DNA of 64,000 nucleotides from Acidobacteriota bacterium (GTDB lineage Bacteria; Acidobacteriota; Blastocatellia; Pyrinomonadales; Pyrinomonadaceae), in the NCBI GenBank assembly GCA_016716435.1, contig JADJWI010000003.1:496001-560000 (forward strand), in the 5' to 3' direction. A program made the position numbers and the translations under genes. Numbering within the stretch: position 1 is the first letter of the stretch; each line of letters opens with the position of its first letter. The notes below the pieces were generated by a model. It searched no databases. It was not told the DNA's origin and saw only the letters and a program-made list of their open reading frames with translations. Shown piece after piece: positions 33,550-41,373 of this stretch.

Positions 33550-33589
33550 GCAAATATGGGTGGCCGAATTGACCGGGGTTCTTGAACCT

Positions 33590-34078
33590 ATGCGAACCAT
33601 ACTTCACCTTCTAATTTTTCTGACTGCGGTTTCAGCCGCCTTCGGCCAATCGCATTCCAAACATCGTTCGCCCGAGCGAACTGAGAAGGTAAATGGATGG
33701 GAGGTCCCCGTTGTCGACTCCTTGGAAGTGCTGCGATCTTCAGTCATCAAGGTCCGCGAATACGACATCGATGAAACACAGTTCGAATTGAGGGAATTAA
33801 AGCCGACTATTCCGATCGAGATCGGAAACGGTTTGCATTGTGAATTTATCACTCTCTTCTCCTATACCCTTAACGACAGAAGATTCGCGGTCGGCGGCGA
33901 ATGCGTGATCCTGTCATTTCGTGGCCAGTTCCGCGATTATTCGGCAGCAGTGACGGAGTATCTATTTCTGGACGAGGACACTGACGGTGTTTATGAAGCT
34001 CGTTATAATCTCTCGCCTGCTCATAAGAATCGCCTGTCGTTGATTGAAGATTCAGTCTCAAGATGGGAATTGAAATAG
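33590..34078 (+). CDS. Small exported hypothetical protein
   Basis: A 162-residue protein from ATG 33590; an upstream GTG at 33560 would add ten unlikely residues. Residues 1-20 are a signal peptide ending AAFGQ. The mature part has charged strands (KVREYDIDETQFELREL) and a C-terminal FLDEDTDGVYEARY, an EF-hand-like acidic loop that could bind calcium. I do not recognise the family. The last 16 nt overlap the start chosen for the acetyltransferase gene. Confidence 0.65.
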   Translation: MRTILHLLIFLTAVSAAFGQSHSKHRSPERTEKVNGWEVPVVDSLEVLRSSVIKVREYDIDETQFELRELKPTIPIEIGNGLHCEFITLFSYTLNDRRFAVGGECVILSFRGQFRDYSAAVTEYLFLDEDTDGVYEARYNLSPAHKNRLSLIEDSVSRWELK

Positions 34079-34686
34079 TTCGAGAATTCATTGACGCTAA
34101 AAGTGTACATAGCCAAATTAGAACGCCAAACTTTGTTGCTTTGATATCGATTCGCCAAGCCACCTTAGACGACACCGAGTCCCTGACCGAGCTTGCTCGC
34201 GTCACTTTTTGGGATGCGTTTCATGAGCATCCGAAGAATGCGCCGGAGGATATGGCGGCGTATATGGCTGAGGCTTTCAGCCGCGAGACGGCCGCGGCGG
34301 AGCTTGCCGACCCGAAGAATATCTTTCTGCTCGCGGAGATCGGCGGCGAGCTTGCAGGGTATGCAAAGATGACCGTTGGTGCGATCGAAGATGGGATCAC
34401 CGCCGAACGGCCGATCGAGCTCAACCGGCTTTATTCACACCAGCAGTTTCTTGGAAAGGGCGTCGGGCAGGCGCTGATGGACGAGTGCTTCACCACCGCA
34501 CGCGAACTCGGTTGCGATGTGATGTGGCTCGGCGTTTGGGAATACAACCCGCGGGCTCAGCGGTTCTACGAAAAGAACGGCTTCCGCTTCGTCGGGTCGC
34601 ACGTCTTCTTACTAGGCTCCGACCCGCAAACCGATCTCCTAATGCAGAAAGAAATTCACCACAGAGACGCAGAGGGCACAGAGTAA
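34063..34686 (+). CDS. GNAT family N-acetyltransferase
   Basis: A protein of up to 207 residues. The GNAT core begins at ISIRQATLDDTESLTELA and carries IELNRLYSHQQFLGKGVGQA with the acetyl-CoA pyrophosphate loop (Q/R-x-x-G-x-G/A), then WLGVWEYNPRAQRFYEKNGF. The first 25 residues are not family-like, so translation may begin at a later TTG at 34141. The last 11 residues, EIHHRDAEGTE, are encoded by the repeat at 34654-34796: the element has replaced the native stop. The substrate is unknown. Confidence 0.82.
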   Translation: MGIEIVREFIDAKSVHSQIRTPNFVALISIRQATLDDTESLTELARVTFWDAFHEHPKNAPEDMAAYMAEAFSRETAAAELADPKNIFLLAEIGGELAGYAKMTVGAIEDGITAERPIELNRLYSHQQFLGKGVGQALMDECFTTARELGCDVMWLGVWEYNPRAQRFYEKNGFRFVGSHVFLLGSDPQTDLLMQKEIHHRDAEGTE

Positions 34687-34796
34687 GATTTTTTTTCGAT
34701 CAGTGTCACTTCGCACAAAACTCTTTGTTCGAAACGGGTTCGAACGCCTCACCCGATCCTTATTTCCTCTGTGTTCTCTGTGACTCCGTGGTGAAT
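34654..34796. repeat. MITE-like element with 30-bp terminal inverted repeats
   Basis: The left end ATTCACCACAGAGACGCAGA at 34654 and the right end CTCCGTGGTGAAT to 34796 are inverted copies over 30 nt with 25 identical positions. The 143-bp element lies between the GNAT gene and the radical SAM gene, and contributes the GNAT stop. It belongs to the CTCTGTG/CACAGAG family. Confidence 0.7.
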
Positions 34797-34833
34797 ATTG
34801 CCTTTTCTTTACAGGTGCGATAATGTTGCATCT

Positions 34834-35848
34834 GTGCGACAGGTCACGAACCCACCTAATCCCTATGACCGCTATTCGGCGGAGTATGTCGGCGAGCCGC
34901 CGCCGACAAAGCTTGAGGTCTTTGAAGAGACCTCGACCAAGAAGATCATCACAAAGGCCTTTGCCTCGGATTGGGAAGGCGGTTTTCGCTACACGGTAAA
35001 CTGCTACCGCGGCTGCGTCCATGGCTGCACATATTGCTTTGCCCGGCAGTATCACGAATATCTCGGCTATGGTGCCGGCACGGATTTTGAGACAAAGATC
35101 GTCGTCAAGCCCAACGCCCCGCAGCTTCTTCGCGAGGAGCTGAAAAGATCCCGCGACAAGATGCCGCATCTTGATTTCTCATTCGCGACCGACCCGTATC
35201 TGCCGCTTGAGGCTGAATATAAGCTGACCCGCCAGTGTCTTGAGGTCTGTGCCGAGTTTCGCGTGCCGGTCGCGATCGTCACAAAATCGCCGCTCGTCAC
35301 CCGCGACCTCGACGTCCTCAAACGCCTCTCAAAGGTCTCGGTCTTTTTCTCGCTGCCGTTTCTTACGAAAGAGCGGTCGAACCCCTTTGAGCCCTATACG
35401 CCCGTCCCCGAGGCACGCTTCCGTGCGATGAAAACGCTTTCGGACGAGGGCATCACGACCGGCATCGGCATCGCACCCGTGATCCCCGGTTACAACGAAT
35501 CTGACATTCCCGGCCTGCTTGAGCGTGCCAAGGAGTGCGGTGCCCGCCGGGCTTTTATGTCGATGCTGCACATTGATACCGATTCGATCGAGCAATACTT
35601 TGTCCAGAAAATGAACGAACGCTTGCCCGGAAACCCGCGTCCGCAAGATCATCAACACAATGCACCGCGAACGCGGCGGGAGCCTCCGCCATCGCAGCTA
35701 CAAAGAGCGGATGACCGGCCGCACCGAGCAATGGGATGTCACCGTAAAACTCTTTGAGTTTCACGCCAAACGCCTAGGCCTCAAACAGCACGAAGCTCCG
35801 CAGAAACAGGAGCCCGAGGCGGCACCGGCACAGCAGTCGCTCTTTTGA
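34834..35848 (+). pseudogene. SPL-type radical SAM protein, frameshifted
   Basis: A radical SAM protein of the DNA-photoproduct-lyase-like family (PA0069/Rv2578c type) with the cluster motif CVHGCTYC within CYRGCVHGCTYCFARQYHEY. The frame is intact from GTG 34834 (a TTG at 34798 lies in the repeat and is unlikely) to about 35628. There an extra C in TTGCCCGGAAACCCG shifts frame; removing it restores NERLPETRVRKIINTMHRER and the rest to the stop at 35848, in the next frame. The intact product would be about 337 residues. It is either a real frameshift, a programmed one or a sequencing error. Confidence 0.8.
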
Positions 35849-35892
35849 GATCGGAGCTAAAGGGGAAAGACACCATGCGGAATGCGATAAAA

Positions 35893-35919
35893 CATCCTGA
35901 TAATCCTGTGCATCCTGTT
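35893..35919. repeat. CATCCTGAT/AATCCTGTG 9-bp word repeat
   Basis: Three 9-bp units CATCCTGAT, AATCCTGTG, CATCCTGTT stand in tandem in the 82-nt gap before the TPR gene. The unit length equals that of the unrelated repeat at 15126-15188. Confidence 0.5.
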
Positions 35920-35930
35920 AGAATTGAAGA

Positions 35931-36248
35931 ATGCAGAACCGTATCGAAGTCTTTGAACAGATGCTTGCGGCCGACCCGGAAAACACGATGGTGATGTTCG
36001 GGCTTGCGAAGGAATATGAGAAGGCGGGCGAGCACCCGAAAGTGATCGCCATGCTCGAAAGTTATCTTGCCAAGGCCGACGACGAGGGCAACGCCTATGG
36101 CACACTCGCCCAGGCATATCTCGCCACCGGCCAACGCGAAAAAGCGATCGAGGCCTACACCAAAGGCATCGAGGTCGCAATGGCCCACGGCCACCCATCG
36201 ATGGCAAACGAATATAGAATGACACTCGACATCGATCTCGCCGATTAA
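35931..36248 (+). CDS. Tetratricopeptide repeat protein
   Basis: A 105-residue protein with two to three TPR helices pairs: MLAADPENTMVMFGLAKEYE and AYGTLAQAYLATGQREKAIE are canonical. It lacks a signal peptide or partner domain, so it should be a small cytoplasmic scaffold. It lies between the frameshifted radical SAM gene and the convergent cyclophilin gene. Function unknown beyond protein binding. Confidence 0.85.
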   Translation: MQNRIEVFEQMLAADPENTMVMFGLAKEYEKAGEHPKVIAMLESYLAKADDEGNAYGTLAQAYLATGQREKAIEAYTKGIEVAMAHGHPSMANEYRMTLDIDLAD

Positions 36249-36253
36249 ACCGG

Positions 36254-36904
36254 CTAACTTCCTGACGAACAAGGCGAGACGGTCGCGGTCTTTATCCTTA
36301 CAGGCTTTTCGGGCTTCTCGCCTTCGAGCTTCGCGCCGTTTATCGCGTCGACGACATCCATACCCTTGGTGACCTTTCCGAAGGCAGCGAAGGAGCCATC
36401 GAGGTGCGGGGCGTCCCCGACGAGGATGAAGAAGTTCGTCGTGGCGGTGTTCGCCTCTTCGCCGCGGGCCATTGAGAGAATTCCGCGGGTGTGGAGCACC
36501 TTGTTCGGTTCGTCCGGCAGCGTTCGCCGGCCCCGCGAGCCGATCTCAAATGTCACTCCGCCCTCGCGGGTCCAAAAGTTGCCGCCCTGGATGACAAAAC
36601 CCGGCACGACGCGGTCGAAGGTCGTTGTGTTCAGGTAGCCGAGTTCGGCTATGTTCAGGAAGCTGCGGACGCTCTCCGGGGCGTGTTCCGGATACATCTC
36701 TGCGATGATGACGCCGGCCTCCGTGTCGAGCGTAACGCATTTCTTCGCCATCGTCGCTACGTCCGCCCCGTCAAAGGGCTCTGCCCTCTTTTGCTGCTCC
36801 GCGGGCCGCGAATTGGCCTTTGCCGGTTCTTTCTCCGGCGGCGTCTGCGAGCTTGCGGCAAGAGAAAGTGCAGCGGTCAGCATCAAAAGTTGGATCATCC
36901 TCAT
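36254..36904 (-). CDS. Exported cyclophilin-type peptidyl-prolyl isomerase
   Basis: A 216-residue protein: signal peptide from ATG 36904 (MRMIQLLMLTAALSLAASSQ), a Pro/Lys/Ala-rich linker to about residue 50, and a cyclophilin domain with LNTTTFDRVVPGFVIQGGNF, ILSMARGEEANTATTNFFI and HLDGSFAAFGKVTKGMDVV. These are the expected active-site segments. It assists folding of exported proteins in the periplasm. The frame extends upstream past 36958, but the signal peptide and conservation favour 36904. Its divergent neighbour is the aminopeptidase at 36982. Confidence 0.9.
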   Translation of the reverse strand: MRMIQLLMLTAALSLAASSQTPPEKEPAKANSRPAEQQKRAEPFDGADVATMAKKCVTLDTEAGVIIAEMYPEHAPESVRSFLNIAELGYLNTTTFDRVVPGFVIQGGNFWTREGGVTFEIGSRGRRTLPDEPNKVLHTRGILSMARGEEANTATTNFFILVGDAPHLDGSFAAFGKVTKGMDVVDAINGAKLEGEKPEKPVRIKTATVSPCSSGS

Positions 36905-36981
36905 GGATAACGATTTTCCGCCAAAACCGAATCGGGTGTAAAGTGTATCGAACGCCATATTTGCCGTCGTAGGAGTTAACA

Positions 36982-38676
36982 ATGATAAATCGCCGCCTGA
37001 CCTTCTCGGTCTTTCTTCTTTTAGTTGCGTTTTCGCTTTCGGGTTTTGCCCAGCGTGATCTTGGCGCTCGGCCGACAGAGACGGGCGGGCCGCTGCTCGC
37101 CGAGCAGGCCGTCTTTGACGTCCTGACCTACGATGTCTCATTGCGGATCGACCCCAAGAACAAGTGGATCACCGGCACATCGGTTATGACCGCAAAGATG
37201 GTCAAGCCTGCGACCGAGATCATTCTGCATCTTGACGACGCGATGAAGATCGACCGTATCTTTGGCGAGTCCAGTGAGCGCGACCGCCAGGGCGGGCTGC
37301 GTTATGAGCACAAGGACGGCAAGATACGCATCACTTTTCCGGCGGCAAAGCGTGCCGGCGAGGCATTTGAGACCATCATCACCTATTCCGGCCGCCCGAG
37401 GGTCGCTCCAAATCCGCCATGGGTCGGCGGCTTTATGTGGGAGAAAACGCCGAGCGGTGCCGACTGGGTCTCGGTCGCATTGCAGAACGACGGAGCCGAT
37501 CTCTATTTTCCGATAAAAGATCATCCATCTGACAAGGCCGACCAGGTCGCGATGCGGATCACCGTTCCCGACCCGCTCGTCGTCGCCGGCCCCGGAAAGC
37601 TGAAGGAAACGGTGAAGAACGACGATGGCACCACGACCTACTACTGGCTAATGACGAACCCGATCCCGAACTACTCGATCGTCTTCAACGCCGCTCCGTA
37701 TCGCGTTATCAAAGACTCGATGCCAAGCGTTGCCGGCGGCACCATCCCGATCGAGTTTTACATTTTGCCCGAGAGCTACGACAAGGGTGCAAAGCTCATC
37801 GCGGAGACGAAAAAGTACGTCGAGTTTTACGAGAAGTATCTCGGGCCGTATCCTTTCCGCTCGCAGAAGCTTGGCACGGCCGAAACGCCGCACCTCGGCA
37901 TGGAGCATTCGACGATGCTCGCCTACGGCAACAAGTTTCAAACCAACGAGCACGGTTTCGATTGGCTTCAGCTCCACGAGCTCGGCCACGAATGGTGGGC
38001 AAATCTCGTCACAGCCCGCGACTGGAAAGACTTTTGGATACACGAAGGGTTTCAGTCCTTTATGGACTCGCTCTACCTCGAGCACATCGGCAAAAAGGAC
38101 GCCTATTTTGCATCGATGAAAGGCCGGGCACGACGGACGCGGAATATTCAGCCGGTCGCACCCCGCGAAGCGAAGTTTGCCTATGAGGTTTATCTCGCCG
38201 GACCGGATTATATTCAGAGCGACGGCGACATTTATGGTAAGGGAGCCGTCGTCCTCCACACGCTTCGTTACCTGATCGGCGACGACGCCTTCTTCCGCTC
38301 GCTTCGCAAGATGGCATACCCGACGCCCGCGATGGAGCGGATGACCGATGGCCGGCAAACTCGGCTTGTCGATACTGACGATTTTCTGAAGATCGCGGAA
38401 AAGGAATCCGGGATGAAGCTCGACTGGTTCTTTGAGGTCTATCTCCGCCAGCCGAAACTGCCGAGACTGGTTGGCGATATCTCCGGCGGCCCGCTACGAG
38501 AAACACTTTCGCTCAGCTGGGAAACCCCTAATAACCTGCCGTTTTCAATGCCTGTTGAGGTCGAGATCAACGGCAAGATCCAGCGTGTCGAGATGAAGAA
38601 TGGCCGTGGTTCTGTTCGGGTTGGCGGTGCAAAATACAACCTGGATCCGAAAGGCTGGATCTTAAAAGCCGAATGA
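36982..38676 (+). CDS. M1 family zinc aminopeptidase
   Basis: A 564-residue exported metallopeptidase: signal peptide 1-24 ending GFAQ, a beta-sandwich N-domain, then the catalytic part with the substrate-binding GMEHS (306-310) and HELGHEWWANLVTARDWKDF, giving HExxH at 332-336 and the third zinc ligand Glu355 in FWIHE. The length is shorter than the 850-residue PepN type, so it belongs to the compact bacterial M1 group. It releases N-terminal residues from peptides in the periplasm. No operon partner is evident. Confidence 0.92.
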   Translation: MINRRLTFSVFLLLVAFSLSGFAQRDLGARPTETGGPLLAEQAVFDVLTYDVSLRIDPKNKWITGTSVMTAKMVKPATEIILHLDDAMKIDRIFGESSERDRQGGLRYEHKDGKIRITFPAAKRAGEAFETIITYSGRPRVAPNPPWVGGFMWEKTPSGADWVSVALQNDGADLYFPIKDHPSDKADQVAMRITVPDPLVVAGPGKLKETVKNDDGTTTYYWLMTNPIPNYSIVFNAAPYRVIKDSMPSVAGGTIPIEFYILPESYDKGAKLIAETKKYVEFYEKYLGPYPFRSQKLGTAETPHLGMEHSTMLAYGNKFQTNEHGFDWLQLHELGHEWWANLVTARDWKDFWIHEGFQSFMDSLYLEHIGKKDAYFASMKGRARRTRNIQPVAPREAKFAYEVYLAGPDYIQSDGDIYGKGAVVLHTLRYLIGDDAFFRSLRKMAYPTPAMERMTDGRQTRLVDTDDFLKIAEKESGMKLDWFFEVYLRQPKLPRLVGDISGGPLRETLSLSWETPNNLPFSMPVEVEINGKIQRVEMKNGRGSVRVGGAKYNLDPKGWILKAE

Positions 38677-38688
38677 CGAAACGGCCGG

Positions 38689-39156
38689 TCAGGGTATTTC
38701 CTGGCCGGTCTCGCTCTCGCACCATTCTTTCGTGACGCGGTGGCGATAGTCGAACATCTTCTTGATCCGCGGCAGGATGAAAAGCGGGGCCGCGAGATCG
38801 CCGATTATGCTCATCGGCGGCTCAAACTCTATCTCGTCGCGAAGCACGGCACCGTCCTCGTGCGGCTCGATGATGTGCCGATGCCGCCATTTGGCGAATG
38901 GCCCCGAGATCTGCACGTCCTCGAACATTCTCGGCGGGTCGTAAGCCGTATGCTCGGCCACCCAACGCGACGGGATGAGCCCAAAGATCTTTTGCTCAAG
39001 TATCGCCCGCGAACCGATCTCTGAGATATCCGCCTTCTGAACGATCTTCGCGTCTTCCCACGGCGGCACCAGCCGCTCAAAGGCATCGGGCAGTTCATGA
39101 AACGAAAAGACCCGCTCCGGCATCGCTTTTATAACGGTCTCTTTTTCAAATCGCAT
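38689..39156 (-). CDS. SRPBCC family ligand-binding protein
   Basis: A 155-residue single-domain protein. Its start RFEKETVIKAMPERVFSFHE and the DGAVLRDEIEFEPP strand near the end fit the START/Bet v1 (SRPBCC) fold, most like cyclase/dehydrase or CoxG-type members. It is cytoplasmic. The ligand is unknown. It is convergent with the aminopeptidase gene (12 nt apart) and lies 13 nt after the next gene upstream on the minus strand, so it likely shares that transcript. Confidence 0.85.
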   Translation of the reverse strand: MRFEKETVIKAMPERVFSFHELPDAFERLVPPWEDAKIVQKADISEIGSRAILEQKIFGLIPSRWVAEHTAYDPPRMFEDVQISGPFAKWRHRHIIEPHEDGAVLRDEIEFEPPMSIIGDLAAPLFILPRIKKMFDYRHRVTKEWCESETGQEIP

Positions 39157-39169
39157 TACTCAATTTAAC

Positions 39170-39736
39170 CTATGGTTTTGCAGTTTCGGTAAGCCGGAGC
39201 TTTATCGGCTCAAAACGCGACCATTCGCCTTGGCCGGTGCACATGCTGTAGATCCTGTCCGCCGGTACCGCGATCTTTTGCTCGGCGCCTTCGCGGCTAA
39301 ATCTGATCTCGAATTTTCGTGTTACCCAGCGGTGCTCGAAATCAGGCTCGTTTTTCAAACTACATGACCGCTCACTTTGGCCGAGGACGACTGCATAGAA
39401 CCCAAAGGTGTTAAATGCACAGTTCTCGCAGTAGCGGCTGAAGGAATCAAATCCCTGTCGCGAGTACCGTTGCTGAAAGGCGTCCGACGGAGCGAGAAAT
39501 GAACGCGAGAGCAGGCCTTTTGTGTACTGGCAAGAATCGGCCTCGGGGTTGTCGATCTCCTGCAGCGTCAGTTCGGCCGCAGAGCCGAACATTGGCCTAC
39601 CGTCAGCATCGGTGAGCTCTACTACGACCATATTGCCGCCGTCGAACGGGCAGTGCTGGGCAACGGCTTCATCAGCAAAAAGCAGCATCCCAGCGGTGAT
39701 GCTTAAGAATAGAGCGACCCTAGATATTCGTTTCAT
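39170..39736 (-). CDS. Exported hypothetical protein
   Basis: A 188-residue protein from ATG 39736 (a TTG at 39745 would overlap the decarboxylase stop). Residues 1-26 are a signal peptide ending EAVAQ. The mature part has six cysteines (HCPFDGG, DSCQYTK, RYCENCAFN, RSCSLK), which suggests disulfides. I recognise no family. It is preceded directly by the decarboxylase gene, so it is probably the middle gene of a three-gene transcript. Confidence 0.65.
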   Translation of the reverse strand: MKRISRVALFLSITAGMLLFADEAVAQHCPFDGGNMVVVELTDADGRPMFGSAAELTLQEIDNPEADSCQYTKGLLSRSFLAPSDAFQQRYSRQGFDSFSRYCENCAFNTFGFYAVVLGQSERSCSLKNEPDFEHRWVTRKFEIRFSREGAEQKIAVPADRIYSMCTGQGEWSRFEPIKLRLTETAKP

Positions 39737-39741
39737 AATGT

Positions 39742-41208
39742 TCAATCGTTGTCCTCGGCCAGTTTTCCGGATCCTATACCTTTATTAAGCAAACGCCAGA
39801 CCTTTTCGATGTGCCGTTCTTCGACGCGAATGCTGCCGATCGAGACGCGAAGTGCGATCTTTCCATCGAGCTTTGTGTGCGAGATATAAGCTTCGCCCGA
39901 TGCGTTGATGTCGTTCATCAGCCGTTCGTTGAAGGCGTCGAGGTCCTCAACGCCCGGCGGGCAAGCCCTGAAACACACAAGTGCAAAAGTGACCGGTGCG
40001 AGAAGCTCGAAGTCGCCGCTTTCCTCTATCCACGAAGCAAAAAGCTCGGCAAGCCGGCAGTGCTCGCGAATGCGGGCCTCGATGCCCCGGTGGCCGAAGT
40101 ACCGCAGCACGAACCAGAGTTTCAGCGAGCGGAACCGGCGGCCAAGCTGGATGCCGTAGTCCATCCCGTTCTTCACCGTCGTCTGCTCGCTGGTCCGGAG
40201 ATATTCGGGCACGAGCGAAAACGCGGCCTTGAGCGATGCCATATCGCGGCAATAGAACGCCGAGAGGTCAAAGGGCGTAAAGAGCCATTTGTGCGGGTTC
40301 AGCACGATCGAATCGGCACGCTCCCAGCCCGCAAAGAAATGCCGCTTCTCTTCGAGCACCGCCGCCGGCCCGGCATAGGCCGCATCTACGTGCATCCAAA
40401 GCCCAAACTCCTCTGCGATGTCGGCGATCTCACCGACCGGATCGACGCTCGTGGATGAAGTCGTCCCGATCGTCGGTATCACGCAGATCGGCCGATGGCC
40501 CGCGGCGATGTCTTCCTCGATCGCTCGCCGAAGTTCATCTGCCCGCATCTCGAACCGCTCATTGCACCCGATCCGTCTCAGGCTTCGCGTCCCGAGCCCG
40601 AGTGCGATGCATGCCTTATCTATTGAGGAATGGACATGCTCGCTCGCGTAAACGCACAGTAGCGGCAGGTCCGGCCGGCCGCTCATCCCGAGCTCGCGGA
40701 TGTTGAGCCCGGCCCGCTCGCGTGCGGCGGCGATCGCGTGCATTGTTGAGACCGAAGCCGTGTCGTAAATGATGCCCTCAAATTCCGCGGGCAGCCCGAG
40801 CATTTGCCGAAGCCAGCCAAGCGTTACGTCCTCAAGTTCCGTCGAGGCCGGAGCCGTCCGCCAGAGCATCGACTTCATATCAAACGCTGCCGAAAGCGCT
40901 TCGCCGAGAATGCCCGGGCCCGAGGACGATGTTGAAAAAAGGCCGTGGAAGTTCGGGTGGTTCCAATTCGTGACCGCCGGAAGTATCAGCTTCTCGACAT
41001 CTGCGATGATCGCCTCAAAGCTCTCGCCCGCCTCGGGTGCTTCTGTAGGAAGCTCGTCTGCCAAGCGGCCGGGCTCGGTACGGGCAAGCACCGGGAGCTG
41101 TTCGAGCTGGTCGAAATAGTCGTTGATAAAGTCAATGACGCGTCCGCCCGCCGCAAGAAATTCATCCGCCGGCATATCGCCGAGTAAGTTGTGCTTGCTC
41201 TCGCTCAT
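39742..41208 (-). CDS. PLP-dependent aromatic-L-amino-acid decarboxylase
   Basis: A 488-residue group II decarboxylase, normal in length. The PLP lysine is in NPHKWLFTPFDLSAFY and the aspartate that binds the pyridine nitrogen in HVDAAYAGPA; the N-terminal GLFSTSSSGPGILGEAL and THSLDK-like HSSIDKACIALG segments also match. The family decarboxylates Tyr, DOPA, Trp or 5-HTP; phenylacetaldehyde synthase is another possible activity. The substrate cannot be assigned. It heads a minus-strand set of three. Confidence 0.92.
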   Translation of the reverse strand: MSESKHNLLGDMPADEFLAAGGRVIDFINDYFDQLEQLPVLARTEPGRLADELPTEAPEAGESFEAIIADVEKLILPAVTNWNHPNFHGLFSTSSSGPGILGEALSAAFDMKSMLWRTAPASTELEDVTLGWLRQMLGLPAEFEGIIYDTASVSTMHAIAAARERAGLNIRELGMSGRPDLPLLCVYASEHVHSSIDKACIALGLGTRSLRRIGCNERFEMRADELRRAIEEDIAAGHRPICVIPTIGTTSSTSVDPVGEIADIAEEFGLWMHVDAAYAGPAAVLEEKRHFFAGWERADSIVLNPHKWLFTPFDLSAFYCRDMASLKAAFSLVPEYLRTSEQTTVKNGMDYGIQLGRRFRSLKLWFVLRYFGHRGIEARIREHCRLAELFASWIEESGDFELLAPVTFALVCFRACPPGVEDLDAFNERLMNDINASGEAYISHTKLDGKIALRVSIGSIRVEERHIEKVWRLLNKGIGSGKLAEDND

Positions 41209-41373
41209 GATAAGTCGCTCGATCGGTCTGGAAACTTCGATGTTAAATCTTCGCTTGTAAATCAGAAAAGCCGATTATACAATGCAACGAACAAAACCTG
41301 ACCCCAAATGGCGGCGTATCAAACCGCAGCGACATAAATCGAAAATCTAATTCTGTTGATCCTTGAGGTGAAA

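Noticed and set aside
34798..34833. TTG start for the radical SAM gene
   Set aside because: This lies inside or at the edge of the repeat element and lacks a ribosome site; GTG 34834 precedes the conserved part.
41209..41373. Glycine riboswitch before the AGCS symporter
   Set aside because: I looked for the conserved core of the glycine aptamer and saw none; the leader only holds a CCTGACCCC word like the repeats elsewhere.
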